DNA of 64,000 bases from DASQZK01 sp963771005 (GTDB lineage Bacteria; Bacteroidota; Bacteroidia; Bacteroidales; GCA-2748055): assembly GCA_963771005.1 (NCBI GenBank), contig CAVYRO010000008.1:372001-436000 (forward strand), written 5' to 3'. Within the stretch, counting starts at the first letter, position 1, and each line of letters begins with the position of its first letter. A program made the translations under genes and the position numbers. The notes under the pieces were generated by a model. It did no database searches, was not told where the DNA came from, and was given only the letters and a program-made list of their open reading frames with translations. Shown one piece after another: positions 1 through 9,066 of this stretch.

Positions 1-2
1 CT

Positions 3-1295
3 AAAGATATAGGATCGAAGGCCTTTTTCGTTGAACTGAGTGATGTTAAATCGGGGAAGGCCGAGATCTGGGACAGGAATATCCTGGGAACCGGGCATGA
101 ACTGCAAAACAATATTTACTGGAATGGGGCAAAATCCCATCTCCTGGGTTACGAGGGATTTTACAGGAATCACAATATTCTTGGATCATTCACCGACGGT
201 AAACTCTATTATCAGAATGTCTACGACCTTAGATCCTACGGGATCTCCTTTGAACGGCGATTCTTCACTCCAAACACCAAATATGCCGGCGGACTTTCTG
301 CTCAACATACCCGGACGGTTCGGCATATATGGTTTTCCGATACATCCACTATTAAGGAAAATATAAAATTTAATTATTATGATTTTTGGATAGGCAGGGC
401 CTTCCCCATACAGAAAAACAACCCGCTGAACCGGAAAAGAACGAATTTCGTGCTTTCTTCGCGGATATATCATGAAAAATATTTCGAAAGACCACGGGTG
501 GAACAGAACCTTTTGTATGAATACCACAATAAAACGGTATGGCTGAATAGTTTTGCCTTTTCTTCGCAGACTTTTTTCAGAAGCAACCTGATATATAGTT
601 ACGGCCGTACCGAAGATATCCCTATAGGGTGGAAGACAAACCTGATCCTGGGAGAGGAATTCGACGAATTTGAGACCCGCACCTATACTTCGCTGAATTT
701 GGCACATGGCGATTACCTGCTGAATTACGGCTACCTTTACCTGAACACTTCCGCAGGCGGTTTTATTACACCTGCCGGTGATTTCCAGCAGGGTGTGTTC
801 CGCTTCGACGCAAATTACTTCACCAATTTATACATCGTTCAGCAGTTCAAATTCAGGTATTTCGCGAATCTTTCATTTACAAGGGGTATCAACCGCTTTG
901 CCCTGGAAAGGATCTATATCAATGATAAATCCGGACTGACCGGCTTTTCACGGACAGATATCTATGGACGTCAGAAACTGGTGCTGAACCTGGAGTCTGA
1001 TGCATTCACCCCTTACTATATCTATGGTTTCCGGTTTGTGCTTTTTGAATTTGCCGATTTTGCCTTTATTGGACCCGAAAAGGCACAATTTAATAGTGTA
1101 AATGCTTACACGGCATTGGGAGTCGGCGTCAGGATTAGAAATGAGAGGCTCGTTTTCCCGACATTTCAGTTCAGATTCACCTACTATCCCAATCTTGCCG
1201 GAATGAGTCTCGGAGATTATCTGGATTTTTCAGGAGAGAAGAAACTCAATCCCAATAATTTCTACATAGATGCCCCCGCGATCCTTCCTTATTAG
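3..1295 (+). CDS. Outer-membrane barrel-like protein, C-terminal part (runs off left edge)
   Basis: The reading frame is open from the window edge, so the true start lies outside; the first in-frame ATG at 450 is internal. About 430 residues are visible, with many alternating aromatic/polar strands rich in Tyr, Phe and Asn, as in Bacteroidota outer-membrane beta-barrels, and the protein ends in ...APAILPY. It resembles the barrel half of surface-antigen-like proteins by composition only; I cannot assign a family. The stop is followed by a 450-bp gap carrying a palindromic element. Confident that it is coding, unsure of function. Confidence 0.6.
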   Translation, partial: KDIGSKAFFVELSDVKSGKAEIWDRNILGTGHELQNNIYWNGAKSHLLGYEGFYRNHNILGSFTDGKLYYQNVYDLRSYGISFERRFFTPNTKYAGGLSAQHTRTVRHIWFSDTSTIKENIKFNYYDFWIGRAFPIQKNNPLNRKRTNFVLSSRIYHEKYFERPRVEQNLLYEYHNKTVWLNSFAFSSQTFFRSNLIYSYGRTEDIPIGWKTNLILGEEFDEFETRTYTSLNLAHGDYLLNYGYLYLNTSAGGFITPAGDFQQGVFRFDANYFTNLYIVQQFKFRYFANLSFTRGINRFALERIYINDKSGLTGFSRTDIYGRQKLVLNLESDAFTPYYIYGFRFVLFEFADFAFIGPEKAQFNSVNAYTALGVGVRIRNERLVFPTFQFRFTYYPNLAGMSLGDYLDFSGEKKLNPNNFYIDAPAILPY

Positions 1296-1476
1296 GTTCC
1301 TCCATACTTAAAACCGGATAATTTCGTTTCATTTACAACAATAGAATAGTTTACCGCTCTTTTAATCATTAATCCGTTAAAAACTTTTATTCGCAGAAGC
1401 CCAGCTTTACCTGGCGGAAAACTTCTGTTTAATGAATTGAAATTATTCAATACATATACATTTGTATTTTACTATT

Positions 1477-1723
1477 TAGTATCAGAAAGAAACTCAACAA
1501 CCCTTCGACTTCGCTCAGGGACCGGTCAATTCGATGAACGAAGAACTTTTCGGATGGTGGTAAGGCAGGCAAAAGGCCCCTATGTATAAATTTAAAATTC
1601 AGTGACTTTCGCAAGAAGGGCCTTTTGCCTGCCTTACCACCATCCGAAAAGTTCACCCTCTTGAATGAAGTCGCCGGTCCCTGAGCGAAGTCGAAGGGTT
1701 GTCGAGTTTTCTTGCAAACACTA
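1477..1723. repeat. Palindromic MITE-like element, copy 1
   Basis: About 247 bp bounded by imperfect terminal inverted repeats: TAGTATCAGAAAG on the left and a CTTGCAAACACTA end on the right. The outer arms carry CCCTTCGACTTCGCTCAGGG and its complement followed by ACCGGT-like cores. Inside is a second long hairpin whose arms read CTTTTCGGATGGTGGTAAGG and complement. It contains no protein gene. Related copies occur at 52888-53013, 56325-56566 and 61091-61190. It fills most of the gap between the barrel gene and the peroxiredoxin gene. Confidence 0.8.
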
Positions 1724-1749
1724 TTTAACCAAAAATAAATTAGGAAATT

Positions 1750-2382
1750 ATGGCAGTATTAATTGGAAAAAAAGCTCCCGGATTCGTTGCTCCCGCTGTA
1801 ATCAATGGAAGTGAAGTAATAAGGGATTTCTCACTAGAACAATATACCGGAAAAAAATATGTGGTATTTTTCTTTTATCCGGCAGATTTCACCTTTGTCT
1901 GTCCCACAGAGATCATAGCCTTCCAGAACAGGATCGAAGAATTTGAAAAGAGGAATGTCGCCGTTGTGGCCTGTTCCGTTGATTCCGAATTTTCTCATTG
2001 GAAATGGCTCCAGACCGACAGGAAAGAAGGTGGTATCAAAGGTGTCAGGTTTCCACTTGTAGCCGACCAGGCCATGACCATCGCCGAAAACTATGATGTA
2101 CTGGCAGGCGAATTTGAATACAATGAGGAGGGTCAGGCAGGTTTCAGTGGGATTCCCCAATCCTACCGGGGATTATTCCTCATCGATAAAAAAGGTATTG
2201 TACGTCACCAGATAGTGAACGATATGCCTCTGGGCAGGAGCGTTGATGAAACACTGCGGATGGTTGACGCTCTCCAGTTTTTTGAAATCAACGGCGAGGT
2301 TTGTCCGGCCGACTGGAACACAGGTAAAAAAGCCATTCAGGCAACCCAGGAAGGCATTGCCGCATATCTTTCAGAAAATTGA
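1750..2382 (+). CDS. Typical 2-Cys peroxiredoxin (Prx1/AhpC clade)
   Basis: Thiol peroxidase that reduces hydrogen peroxide and organic hydroperoxides in the cytoplasm. The 210-residue length fits the family. The peroxidatic cysteine is Cys51 in FYPADFTFVCPTE and the resolving cysteine is Cys185 in EVCPADW, so it should form intersubunit disulfide dimers. A GGIKG stretch near residue 95 stands where eukaryotic over-oxidation-sensitive enzymes have GGLG. It is monocistronic, starting 26 bp after the end of the palindromic element. No ahpF is adjacent, so its reductant (thioredoxin or AhpF) cannot be told from the window. Confidence 0.93.
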   Translation: MAVLIGKKAPGFVAPAVINGSEVIRDFSLEQYTGKKYVVFFFYPADFTFVCPTEIIAFQNRIEEFEKRNVAVVACSVDSEFSHWKWLQTDRKEGGIKGVRFPLVADQAMTIAENYDVLAGEFEYNEEGQAGFSGIPQSYRGLFLIDKKGIVRHQIVNDMPLGRSVDETLRMVDALQFFEINGEVCPADWNTGKKAIQATQEGIAAYLSEN

Positions 2383-2412
2383 TCCCGGAAGAATCCGGCG
2401 AAGGGATATATT

Positions 2413-2565
2413 TGTAGAGACGTTGCATTGAGACGTTGCGTGCAAAGGAGACGTTGCGTGCAAAGGAGACGTTGCATGCAAAGGAGACGTTGCGTGCAAA
2501 GGAGACGTTGCGATGCAAAGGAGACGTTGCGTGCAAAGGAGACGTTGCGTGCAACGTCTTTACAA
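2413..2565. repeat. 18-bp tandem repeat inside an expanded palindrome
   Basis: Units of AGACGTTGCGTGCAAAGG repeat from 2431 about six times; one unit has a G-to-A change and one carries one extra base. The array is bounded by GTAGAGACGTTGCA on the left and TGCAACGTCTTTAC on the right, which are inverted repeats of each other. It looks like a short dispersed palindrome whose centre has expanded in steps of 18 bp. It lies between the peroxiredoxin gene and tilS. The unit length is a multiple of three, so spurious reading frames stay open through it on both strands. Confidence 0.9.
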
Positions 2566-2624
2566 TATTCATTCACCTCTTTTAAGACATCCTCCTTTTT
2601 TCTACCTTAGTTGAAAATTTAGGT

Positions 2625-3947
2625 ATGATCGGGCCCTTCGTTTCCTATATCGAAACAAACCGGCTTTTTTCAAAAAAGGATTCCATCTTGCTTGCCATTT
2701 CGGGAGGTATCGATTCCATTGTCATGCTGGACCTGTTTTATCGCTCCGGGTTCTCTTGTGCCATAGCACATTGTAATTTTAAGCTCCGGGGTTCAGAATC
2801 GGATGAAGATGAAATTTTCGTTAAGGAGCTCGGGAAAAAATACGATCTGCAGGTATACACCCGGTCTTTTACCACCCGCGAATATGCCCTTAATAATTCC
2901 ATGTCCATCCAGATGGCCGCCAGGGAATTGAGGTACGAATGGTTTGAGGAGGTACGGGTCATGGCAGGCTGCGATTACATCGCTACGGCGCATAACAGGA
3001 ACGACATTTCGGAAACATTCTTCATCAACCTCGTACGGGGAACCGGGATAAAGGGCCTTACAGGCATAAAAGAAAAAAGCGGCCAGATCATAAGACCTAT
3101 GCTGTTCACAGGCCGGGATCAGATCAGCGGGTATGCCAGTGAACATCACCTGGAGTGGAGAGAGGATTCGAGCAATGCGACCCTGAAATACGCGAGAAAT
3201 AAGATCCGCCATGGTGTCATACCGGTTCTGGAAGAGATCAATCCCCGTTTCAGCGAGGTTATGCTCGAAAATATTTTAAGGCTCCGGGAAGCCGCCGGGA
3301 TATATCTCCAGGTACTAGAAGAAAAAAAACGGGAATTCCTGGTAAGGGATAACAGAAAGCTGCTGATCCCTGTAGACAGGCTCAGCCGTGAAAAGTATGC
3401 CCATGTATGGCTTTATGGGATCCTCGTCGAATTTGATTTCACATCTGCCGTTACCGGTGATGTAATGAAAAGTCTCGGGAGCCCCCCTGGCAGGATCTTC
3501 CTCTCCCCCACCCACCGGCTTGTGAAAGACAGGGATTTCCTCATCATTGAACCTTTGCGGCCTCCACAACTGAAAAGGTATTATATTGAGAATCCGTACC
3601 TGAATATCGAAGAACCCATTAAGCTTTCACTTTCGGTTTTTGACCGCAAGGATGAATTCATCATTCCACGATATCCCGACATTGCATGCGTCGATTTCGA
3701 TCTGCTGGAATTTCCCCTGATCATAAGGAAATGGGAGAAAGGAGATTATTTCAGGCCTCTAGGCATGAAAAACATGAAAAAACTAAGCGACTTTTTCATT
3801 GATAACAAGGTGTCAATCCCGGATAAAGAAAATACCTGGTTGCTGACCAGCGGTAAGAATATTGTATGGATCATCGGCAAACGCATTGACGACAGATTCA
3901 GGATCACCGGGACTACAGAAAAAATTCTGCAGCTCGAAATGCTCTAG
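2625..3947 (+). CDS. tilS: tRNA(Ile)-lysidine synthetase
   Basis: Cytoplasmic enzyme that ligates lysine to the wobble cytidine of the CAU-anticodon tRNA-Ile using ATP, changing decoding from AUG to AUA; normally essential. The PP-loop motif is visible as AISGGIDS at residues 24-31, followed by the HCNFKLRG and TAHNRND segments typical of TilS. The C-terminal region (about residues 360-440, KWEKGDYFRPLGM then KKLSDFFID) matches the TilS C-terminal domain. At 440 residues it is full length. It starts 60 bp after the 18-bp repeat array. Confidence 0.95.
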   Translation: MIGPFVSYIETNRLFSKKDSILLAISGGIDSIVMLDLFYRSGFSCAIAHCNFKLRGSESDEDEIFVKELGKKYDLQVYTRSFTTREYALNNSMSIQMAARELRYEWFEEVRVMAGCDYIATAHNRNDISETFFINLVRGTGIKGLTGIKEKSGQIIRPMLFTGRDQISGYASEHHLEWREDSSNATLKYARNKIRHGVIPVLEEINPRFSEVMLENILRLREAAGIYLQVLEEKKREFLVRDNRKLLIPVDRLSREKYAHVWLYGILVEFDFTSAVTGDVMKSLGSPPGRIFLSPTHRLVKDRDFLIIEPLRPPQLKRYYIENPYLNIEEPIKLSLSVFDRKDEFIIPRYPDIACVDFDLLEFPLIIRKWEKGDYFRPLGMKNMKKLSDFFIDNKVSIPDKENTWLLTSGKNIVWIIGKRIDDRFRITGTTEKILQLEML

Positions 3948-3988
3948 AGCGTACTATCGTTTATGAGGGTGAAAGAAAATCTTTACAC

Positions 3989-4810
3989 TTAAACAACTTC
4001 GAAGGATTCTCCCAGGCCCAGGTGAAGAAAGTTATCTCTCCAGGTTTCCCGGAATAATTTCATGGCTGTGTCACCCGTACAATGTGAAGGGGCTACCATC
4101 CGGACACCTGATTCAGCAAGCCTTCCAATGACATCCCTGATTTCATCCGCATCCATCTCATTCATGTGAAATCCGCCGGTGATGAGGGAGACCTCATTTC
4201 CCGGAAAATGTTGCTTCGCAAAAGAAACAATATTCTGGATCCCGGGATGTGAACATCCCGTTATAAGGTATGATTTCCCATGCCTGCTGATCAGAAGCGA
4301 CTGCTCTGACACAGGCTTCCCTTTATGATCACCATCCAGCGGTCCGGTGATCCATATCTCGCCGGTGATGCATTGCGGTCCGGTCACAGGGATGATATCG
4401 GCCCCCGGCGCTATCTTTAGTATCTGCTGCTCCAGTCCTTTAGGGACGAACACGGCAATCTGGCGTTTAAGCTTACTGATGATCTCGGGAAGGCCCGATA
4501 TATGATCCCAATGTTCATGCGATATGACGATGGAATGCAGCCGCGTAAGATCGATACCCCCGGCGGCAATATTTTTAAGCAGAACATTTCCGTCACTTCC
4601 CGTATCGAAGAGAACCGCTCCTTCCTCACCTTCGATCCAGATGCCGAAACCCCAGGATTCCTGCAGGGCCGGGTCACCCGCTATATTATTATAGACAACA
4701 GTCATGCTCAGCGGAGATCCGGATCCTGAATTTTCTGCCGGGCCGGGTTCACCGAAAGAATAATACCCGGTGGGACTACCGGTTGTACCCCTGATAATAT
4801 TTTCTTTCAT
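3989..4810 (-). CDS. Metallo-beta-lactamase-fold hydrolase
   Basis: 273 residues with the metal-binding signature HEHWDH at 98-103, preceded by the FDTG strand at 68-71, a further histidine in GCSHPG and a last one in PSHCTG. This arrangement fits the branch annotated as dihydropterin/RFA-P synthase-like MBL proteins, but the substrate cannot be read from sequence. The first about 35 residues are Gly/Ser/Pro-rich; Met36 (SMTVVYNN) is a plausible alternative start closer to family length. It is convergent with tilS and 42 bp away. No signal peptide, so probably cytoplasmic. Confidence 0.8.
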   Translation of the reverse strand: MKENIIRGTTGSPTGYYSFGEPGPAENSGSGSPLSMTVVYNNIAGDPALQESWGFGIWIEGEEGAVLFDTGSDGNVLLKNIAAGGIDLTRLHSIVISHEHWDHISGLPEIISKLKRQIAVFVPKGLEQQILKIAPGADIIPVTGPQCITGEIWITGPLDGDHKGKPVSEQSLLISRHGKSYLITGCSHPGIQNIVSFAKQHFPGNEVSLITGGFHMNEMDADEIRDVIGRLAESGVRMVAPSHCTGDTAMKLFRETWRDNFLHLGLGESFEVV

Positions 4811-4852
4811 GACAAAATTTTTTAAAAAACATCACCGTAAATAGCCTGATAA

Positions 4853-5782
4853 TCAATGGCTTTCGCTCCTCAGCTCCTCCACCACTCTCTTTATGCTTTC
4901 TCCGGGGCTGACGGGTTTAAAACCGAATTTTTTTGTGAACTTAGAACTATCAAAAAAATAATCCCTGTCATATTGGTACACCATTTCCCGTAATTCCCTT
5001 AAAATTGGTACAAAAATTCCGGTTACGCCCAACATCCAGATGGGCATCACCTGGTAGGAAGGCTTAACCCCTACTTCATTCGCAAATAATTCAATCCACT
5101 GTTTCCCCGTAAGCCGGGTACTGTCGGCAGGAAGATGCCAGACCTGTCCATAGGCCTCAGGCGTGTTACCCAGAATTGCCGTTGCCCTTGCGGCGTCGGG
5201 AACAAAGGTAAAGTTATGGACTTTGTGAACATTGGCAAACCAATTTGCTTTTTTGCCTTTTATCAGGTTCTTCGGCACCAGTTCTCCTAAGACGCTGTTC
5301 CTTGCGCTTATAAAATCGGCCGACCGTGCGATAAGGGCCTTGACTTTTCCGGATTCTGAGGCTTTCATGATCATCCCGGCAATCTCAGCCCTTACCTTTC
5401 CTTTCCGGCTAGATGGACGGACAGGTGTTTCCTCCGTCATATGACCGATATAATTCGGATCGTACATATATACGTTGTCGAAGAAAACGAGCCATGCGCT
5501 GTGCCTGGAACAGCTTTCAAGCACGCTTTTAATAAAGGGTGGCCAGGTCTTTTCCCAGACTTTCTTCTTATACTCAAATCCCACAGTTACATAGACAATG
5601 TTCGATCCTTCAATGGCCTTGTCAACCTGGGCCGGATCGGTCACATCGGCGGCAAAAAGCTCATCTGATTCATTGATCCTTACGGGGTGACGGCTCACAA
5701 GCCGGATCTTGTCGGTGTAGGCGAGAAGCTCTTTCGCAAGAACCGTCCCGACTGCTCCACCCGAACCGAGAATTGTCTGCAT
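4853..5782 (-). CDS. NAD(P)-dependent epimerase/dehydratase-like protein
   Basis: 309 residues with an N-terminal Rossmann nucleotide-binding motif (LGSGGAVG, residues 5-12) and an acidic residue pair in the FAADVTDP loop, as in extended/atypical short-chain dehydrogenases that act on nucleotide sugars or related compounds. A VYMYDP segment holds the usual position of the catalytic tyrosine, but the YxxxK spacing is not clear. It lies 43 bp upstream of the MBL gene on the same strand and may be co-transcribed. The substrate is unknown. Confidence 0.8.
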   Translation of the reverse strand: MQTILGSGGAVGTVLAKELLAYTDKIRLVSRHPVRINESDELFAADVTDPAQVDKAIEGSNIVYVTVGFEYKKKVWEKTWPPFIKSVLESCSRHSAWLVFFDNVYMYDPNYIGHMTEETPVRPSSRKGKVRAEIAGMIMKASESGKVKALIARSADFISARNSVLGELVPKNLIKGKKANWFANVHKVHNFTFVPDAARATAILGNTPEAYGQVWHLPADSTRLTGKQWIELFANEVGVKPSYQVMPIWMLGVTGIFVPILRELREMVYQYDRDYFFDSSKFTKKFGFKPVSPGESIKRVVEELRSESH

Positions 5783-5860
5783 AATGGTATAGGATTTAAG
5801 AGTTTGTCTATAATAACATTATATAAATCCTAAAGTTGAGTGGAAGTAAATTTTGATGGG

Positions 5861-5996
5861 TTCCGATGGCTATATGGCTATCGGGAACAGGTTTATATGG
5901 TTTGATATGGTTTGATATGGTTTGATATGGTTTGATATGGTTTGATATGGTTTGATATGGTTTGATATGGTTTGAAATGGTTTGAAATGGTTTGAG
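5861..5996. repeat. Tandem 10-bp array TTTGATATGG with flanking palindrome
   Basis: A palindrome TTCCGATGGCTATATGGCTA-type block (5861-5887; a copy in the other orientation is near 39379) is followed by a 10-bp array. From 5901 there are seven exact TTTGATATGG units and then two TTTGAAATGG units. The same 10-mer family recurs in intergenic gaps at 16046, 21781, 39170, 40163, 46495 and 47035. The gap between the dehydrogenase-like gene and the coiled-coil gene holds only repeats. Confidence 0.9.
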
Positions 5997-6200
5997 GGAA
6001 GAGGAACACGGATTTTCACGGATTACACAGATTAACACCGATTTTAAGTAGGTGACCGTGACTTTTCATTCACTAAATCACCAAATTCTTCATCCGTGAT
6101 TATCCGCACAAATCCGTCAAATCCGTGTTCCTCTTCCCATCCTCTTCCTCTTCCACTTCACCAAATCACCAAATCACCAAATCACCAAATTCTTCCAGGC
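5997..6200. repeat. Composite intergenic repeat with CACCAAAT array
   Basis: Contains modules of the type CACGGATTTTCACGGATTACAC, a GTAGGTGACCGTGACTTTTC block, AATCCGTCAAATCCGTGTTC and an 8-bp CACCAAAT array (6156-6196). The same modules in inverted order occur at about 46315-46500, and part of them at 40610-40705. No gene is present here. Confidence 0.8.
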
Positions 6201-6201
6201 G

Positions 6202-6843
6202 TCAGTGGCTGTTGCGAAGTTTATTAATCTCATCCAGGTGTTTTCTCTTCACCAATTCCATTTGTTCCCGGGCCTTACGGCGGTGTTCCTCAAACTCCTC
6301 GCGAACTTCGTTAAGATCCTTTTTGGTCTGAACGGTCACCCGGTTGCTCCTTTTGTAGAGGCCGACCGACACGATCAGGGCAGCGATCATGGCAGCGATA
6401 AGTGTCCACATCACTGCGTTGTAAATGCTTTTATTCATCCGGATCCCTAAGAGGGTAAGACTGTCCCTGCTTTTTTTCGCGGTCTGCAATTCTTCCCGCG
6501 TGCGTTGTAATTCGGCATTCAGGGAGTCGATCCTCACATCTTTTTGGCGGATCAGACCCTGCTTGGCTCCAATGTCCCCCCGCATTTCTTTGAGTGAATC
6601 CGCGAAATGAGAGCGAAACGTAGAAACCCAGGTTTTTCGGATCACTTTATACTCTTCGTAATTACTTGATTTATCCACCATATAATCAAATTGTTCCTCG
6701 ATAGTACCCGTATTCAGGGAAGGCTTCTCCTCTTCCTCATTTTGTGCCTGTAAAAGGGTAAAGGATGAGGCGATCAGAAAAACGGTGATAAAGATAAGAA
6801 TGGGTTGACTCAATTTTCGCGTAAAGTAGTTTCTCCTCTGCAT
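6202..6843 (-). CDS. Membrane protein with two coiled-coil segments, unknown function
   Basis: 213 residues. A hydrophobic N-terminus (about residues 13-33, ending ...LLQAQ) is either a signal peptide or an anchor. A charged stretch follows with an EEQFDYMVDKSSNYEEYK segment, then heptad-like coiled coil (about 95-130), a clear transmembrane helix (about 139-160) and a second charged helix to the C-terminus. I recall similar proteins in Bacteroidota that sometimes carry a mistaken tRNA methyltransferase name; no methyltransferase motif is visible. It is single in its neighbourhood. Coding is well supported, function unknown. Confidence 0.75.
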   Translation of the reverse strand: MQRRNYFTRKLSQPILIFITVFLIASSFTLLQAQNEEEEKPSLNTGTIEEQFDYMVDKSSNYEEYKVIRKTWVSTFRSHFADSLKEMRGDIGAKQGLIRQKDVRIDSLNAELQRTREELQTAKKSRDSLTLLGIRMNKSIYNAVMWTLIAAMIAALIVSVGLYKRSNRVTVQTKKDLNEVREEFEEHRRKAREQMELVKRKHLDEINKLRNSH

Positions 6844-7232
6844 AATCCTGGTTTTTGAGTTAATTTGCTTTTTTTAACGCAGGTGGTGCGCTAAAAATTG
6901 TTCTAAATAAGCCGCCTTTTAAATTTCACGGCTAAGTTTCAAGCCTGCTGATGATTCACTCAATCCATTCGGAAAACATATGGATTCTGTTAAAGTTCAG
7001 CCTGATGATCCCATGCACGATGGAGTACATCACCATCGATCTTTCAGCCGGTTTGACGATTTCTCAGGTGGAATCCCATGTAAATCCGGGAATTCTGCTC
7101 TTTACGGATTTTTTTTCGGCCAGGATTTTTCCCCTGACTTGAAAGATGCTCATAAGTACATGCCATTTTACGACAATTTTTTGCGTGGGTTTTATATCTT
7201 AGCCTCAAAATTTAATCAAAAAATTTCTTTAC
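6844..7232. other. Intergenic gap without a recognisable gene
   Basis: About 390 bp between the divergent coiled-coil and PHP-like genes. Open frames at 6951 and 6980 have no start context or protein-like composition. Promoters for both genes must lie here; I see no good consensus element. Confidence 0.5.
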
Positions 7233-8108
7233 ATGGCAATCTCCAAAATCCGTTTCCTGTATATATTCCTTCTAGGGCTTATGCTATCCGTTCTTTCATG
7301 CACAGGTAGCCAACACAGGCAGGCACGCACGGAAGACACTGTTGTTTTTTCTGACACACTCGCGCTTATCCACCGGATCGATTCCCTTAAGAAGGAGGGA
7401 TTTACCATAACCGATCTGCATGCACATCTTAAAGGGGGTCTCACACTTGAGGAAGTGAGCCGGTATTCAAAACTTACAGGCATTTCTTATGGTATAGCGG
7501 CGAACTGCGGACTGGGATTTCCCATAACCGGCGATTCGGCATTGATGGAATACTACCACTCACTCGACAGGTATCCATTTGCACGCGGATTGCAGGCTGA
7601 AGGGCGCGAATGGATAAGACTTTTTTCGCCCGATTCGGTCAGGCAATTTGACTATGCCTTCACGGATGCAATGACATTCACCGATGATAAGGGCCGCCGT
7701 ACACGGCTGTGGATGAAAGATGAAGTATGGGTGGAAGACGAACAGGCATTTATGAATATGCTTGTGGACAGGATCACTAACATCATGAAAAACGAACCTG
7801 TTAATATCTATGTCAATTCCACATATATCCCCGACATCATACAGGACAAATACGATGAATTATGGACGCCCGAAAGAATGGACAGGGTCATTTCGGCTGC
7901 CGTGGAGAATCATATCGCCATAGAGATCGGCGCCCGGTACCATATCCCTTCGGCCACTTTTATAAAAAGAGCTAAGGCAGCCGGTGTAAAATTCACCATG
8001 GGAACAAATAATACGGATAAAAATCTCGGCTTTCTAGAGTATTGCATGGATATGATAGACGAATGCAGCCTGCAACCCGGTGATTTTTATACTGTCAGCC
8101 CTAAGTAA
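7233..8108 (+). CDS. PHP/amidohydrolase-like lipoprotein
   Basis: 291 residues. A lipoprotein signal peptide ends at Cys23 (LSVLSC), so the protein should be membrane-anchored and outside the cytoplasm. A TITDLHAHLKGG segment (58-69) has the HxH metal motif of TIM-barrel metal-dependent hydrolases. Later conserved-looking pieces are EIGARYHIPS and KFTMGTNN, where PHP-type enzymes place further metal ligands. It is probably a phosphoesterase- or amidohydrolase-type enzyme with unknown substrate. It is convergent with def, 26 bp away. Confidence 0.75.
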   Translation: MAISKIRFLYIFLLGLMLSVLSCTGSQHRQARTEDTVVFSDTLALIHRIDSLKKEGFTITDLHAHLKGGLTLEEVSRYSKLTGISYGIAANCGLGFPITGDSALMEYYHSLDRYPFARGLQAEGREWIRLFSPDSVRQFDYAFTDAMTFTDDKGRRTRLWMKDEVWVEDEQAFMNMLVDRITNIMKNEPVNIYVNSTYIPDIIQDKYDELWTPERMDRVISAAVENHIAIEIGARYHIPSATFIKRAKAAGVKFTMGTNNTDKNLGFLEYCMDMIDECSLQPGDFYTVSPK

Positions 8109-8134
8109 GGAACTCCCCTGGCGGTAAGGAAGGG

Positions 8135-8713
8135 TCACCCTGCAAATTTCATCCTGTACCGCGTCTTCACCTTTCCTTCGGAGATTTTTTTCATACGCCC
8201 GTTGATCATCCTTTTCTTTAGTACGGAAAGATAATCTGAAAATAATTTCCCTTCCAGATGATCGTATTCATGCTGGATGATCCGTGCGGTTTTTCCGCTG
8301 AATTCCCTTACCCGGTGTTCAAAATTACGGTCGTAATATTCGATCGTGATTGTCAATGGCCTTTCCACCTCATCCCAAATCCCCGGAATACTTAGGCAGC
8401 CTTCTGTTTCTGACCAGGTCTCCCCGGATCTCGAAGTGATCACGGGGTTGATAAATGTCTCGGCAATCCCTGTGTCGCCGATGAACCATTCACGTTCGTC
8501 TTCTTCCAGGTATTCGAATATGGATTTGCTGTCGATGATAAAAAGCCGCAAAGCGTGCCCGATCTGCGGTGCGGCAAGCCCGGCCCCTTCGGCTGCGTAC
8601 AGGGTATCCCACATGTTTGGGATAAGATCAGCAAGAATGGAGTTTCCGCGTTCAATATCCTTGCACTTCGTCCTCAATATTTCATTCCCTATAGAAACAA
8701 TGGGTAATATCAT
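8135..8713 (-). CDS. def: Peptide deformylase
   Basis: Removes the N-formyl group from nascent proteins, using a metal ion (usually iron). All three signatures are present: GAGLAAPQIG, EGCLSIPG with the metal cysteine, and QHEYDHLEG with two metal histidines and the catalytic glutamate. I chose the ATG at 8713 because MILPIVSIGN is the usual start of the family; a longer frame begins at 8734 with seven extra residues. About 192 residues, normal length. No fmt gene is adjacent. Confidence 0.94.
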   Translation of the reverse strand: MILPIVSIGNEILRTKCKDIERGNSILADLIPNMWDTLYAAEGAGLAAPQIGHALRLFIIDSKSIFEYLEEDEREWFIGDTGIAETFINPVITSRSGETWSETEGCLSIPGIWDEVERPLTITIEYYDRNFEHRVREFSGKTARIIQHEYDHLEGKLFSDYLSVLKKRMINGRMKKISEGKVKTRYRMKFAG

Positions 8714-8739
8714 TCTGATCCGGTTAACCTGCATCCGGA

Positions 8740-9066
8740 TTTATAAGTTCCGGACAGCAGCGATTTTGAAACTGCAAAAATAAGTTTTTTTTGACAAAAT
8801 TGAAATAATGCCCTGGATGACCGTTCCTTTTATCTGGAAAATTTCTTCGATGTACCATGGATCCACCTGATTATAAAAATGCGACCGGGGAAATTCTACC
8901 CCAAAATGGACAAAATCTACCTTTTCATCCGGCTGGCACAGGATAGGGTGTGTTGCCTGCGAAAGCGCGCCAAATGCGAATCCCGCGGTAAAATTATCTT
9001 GTCAAGTGTAAAAATGGCATAATGATCGCTTTGTATTTTTTCATTTAACATTAATACCTTTTACTT
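8740..9066. other. Intergenic gap, no gene seen
   Basis: About 330 bp between def (minus) and a small membrane protein gene (plus). No long frame, hairpin with T-run or repeat module was recognised. Confidence 0.5.

Noticed and set aside
1447..1656. Minus-strand frames inside palindromic elements (also at 56320-56565).
   Set aside because: They repeat because the elements repeat; composition follows the palindrome and no protein family is recognisable.
2288..2610. Several open frames on both strands through the region after the peroxiredoxin gene (Arg/Cys/Gln-rich or Asn/Val/Ser-rich).
   Set aside because: They are produced by the 18-bp tandem repeat, whose length is a multiple of three, and have no start context or protein-like composition.
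5893..6038. Frame encoding repeated NHIKPYQTIS.
   Set aside because: It is the translation of the 10-bp TTTGATATGG array.
6951..7309. Two plus-strand frames before the PHP-like gene.
   Set aside because: Overlapping frames without signal, domain or ribosome site; the second runs into the real gene in another frame.
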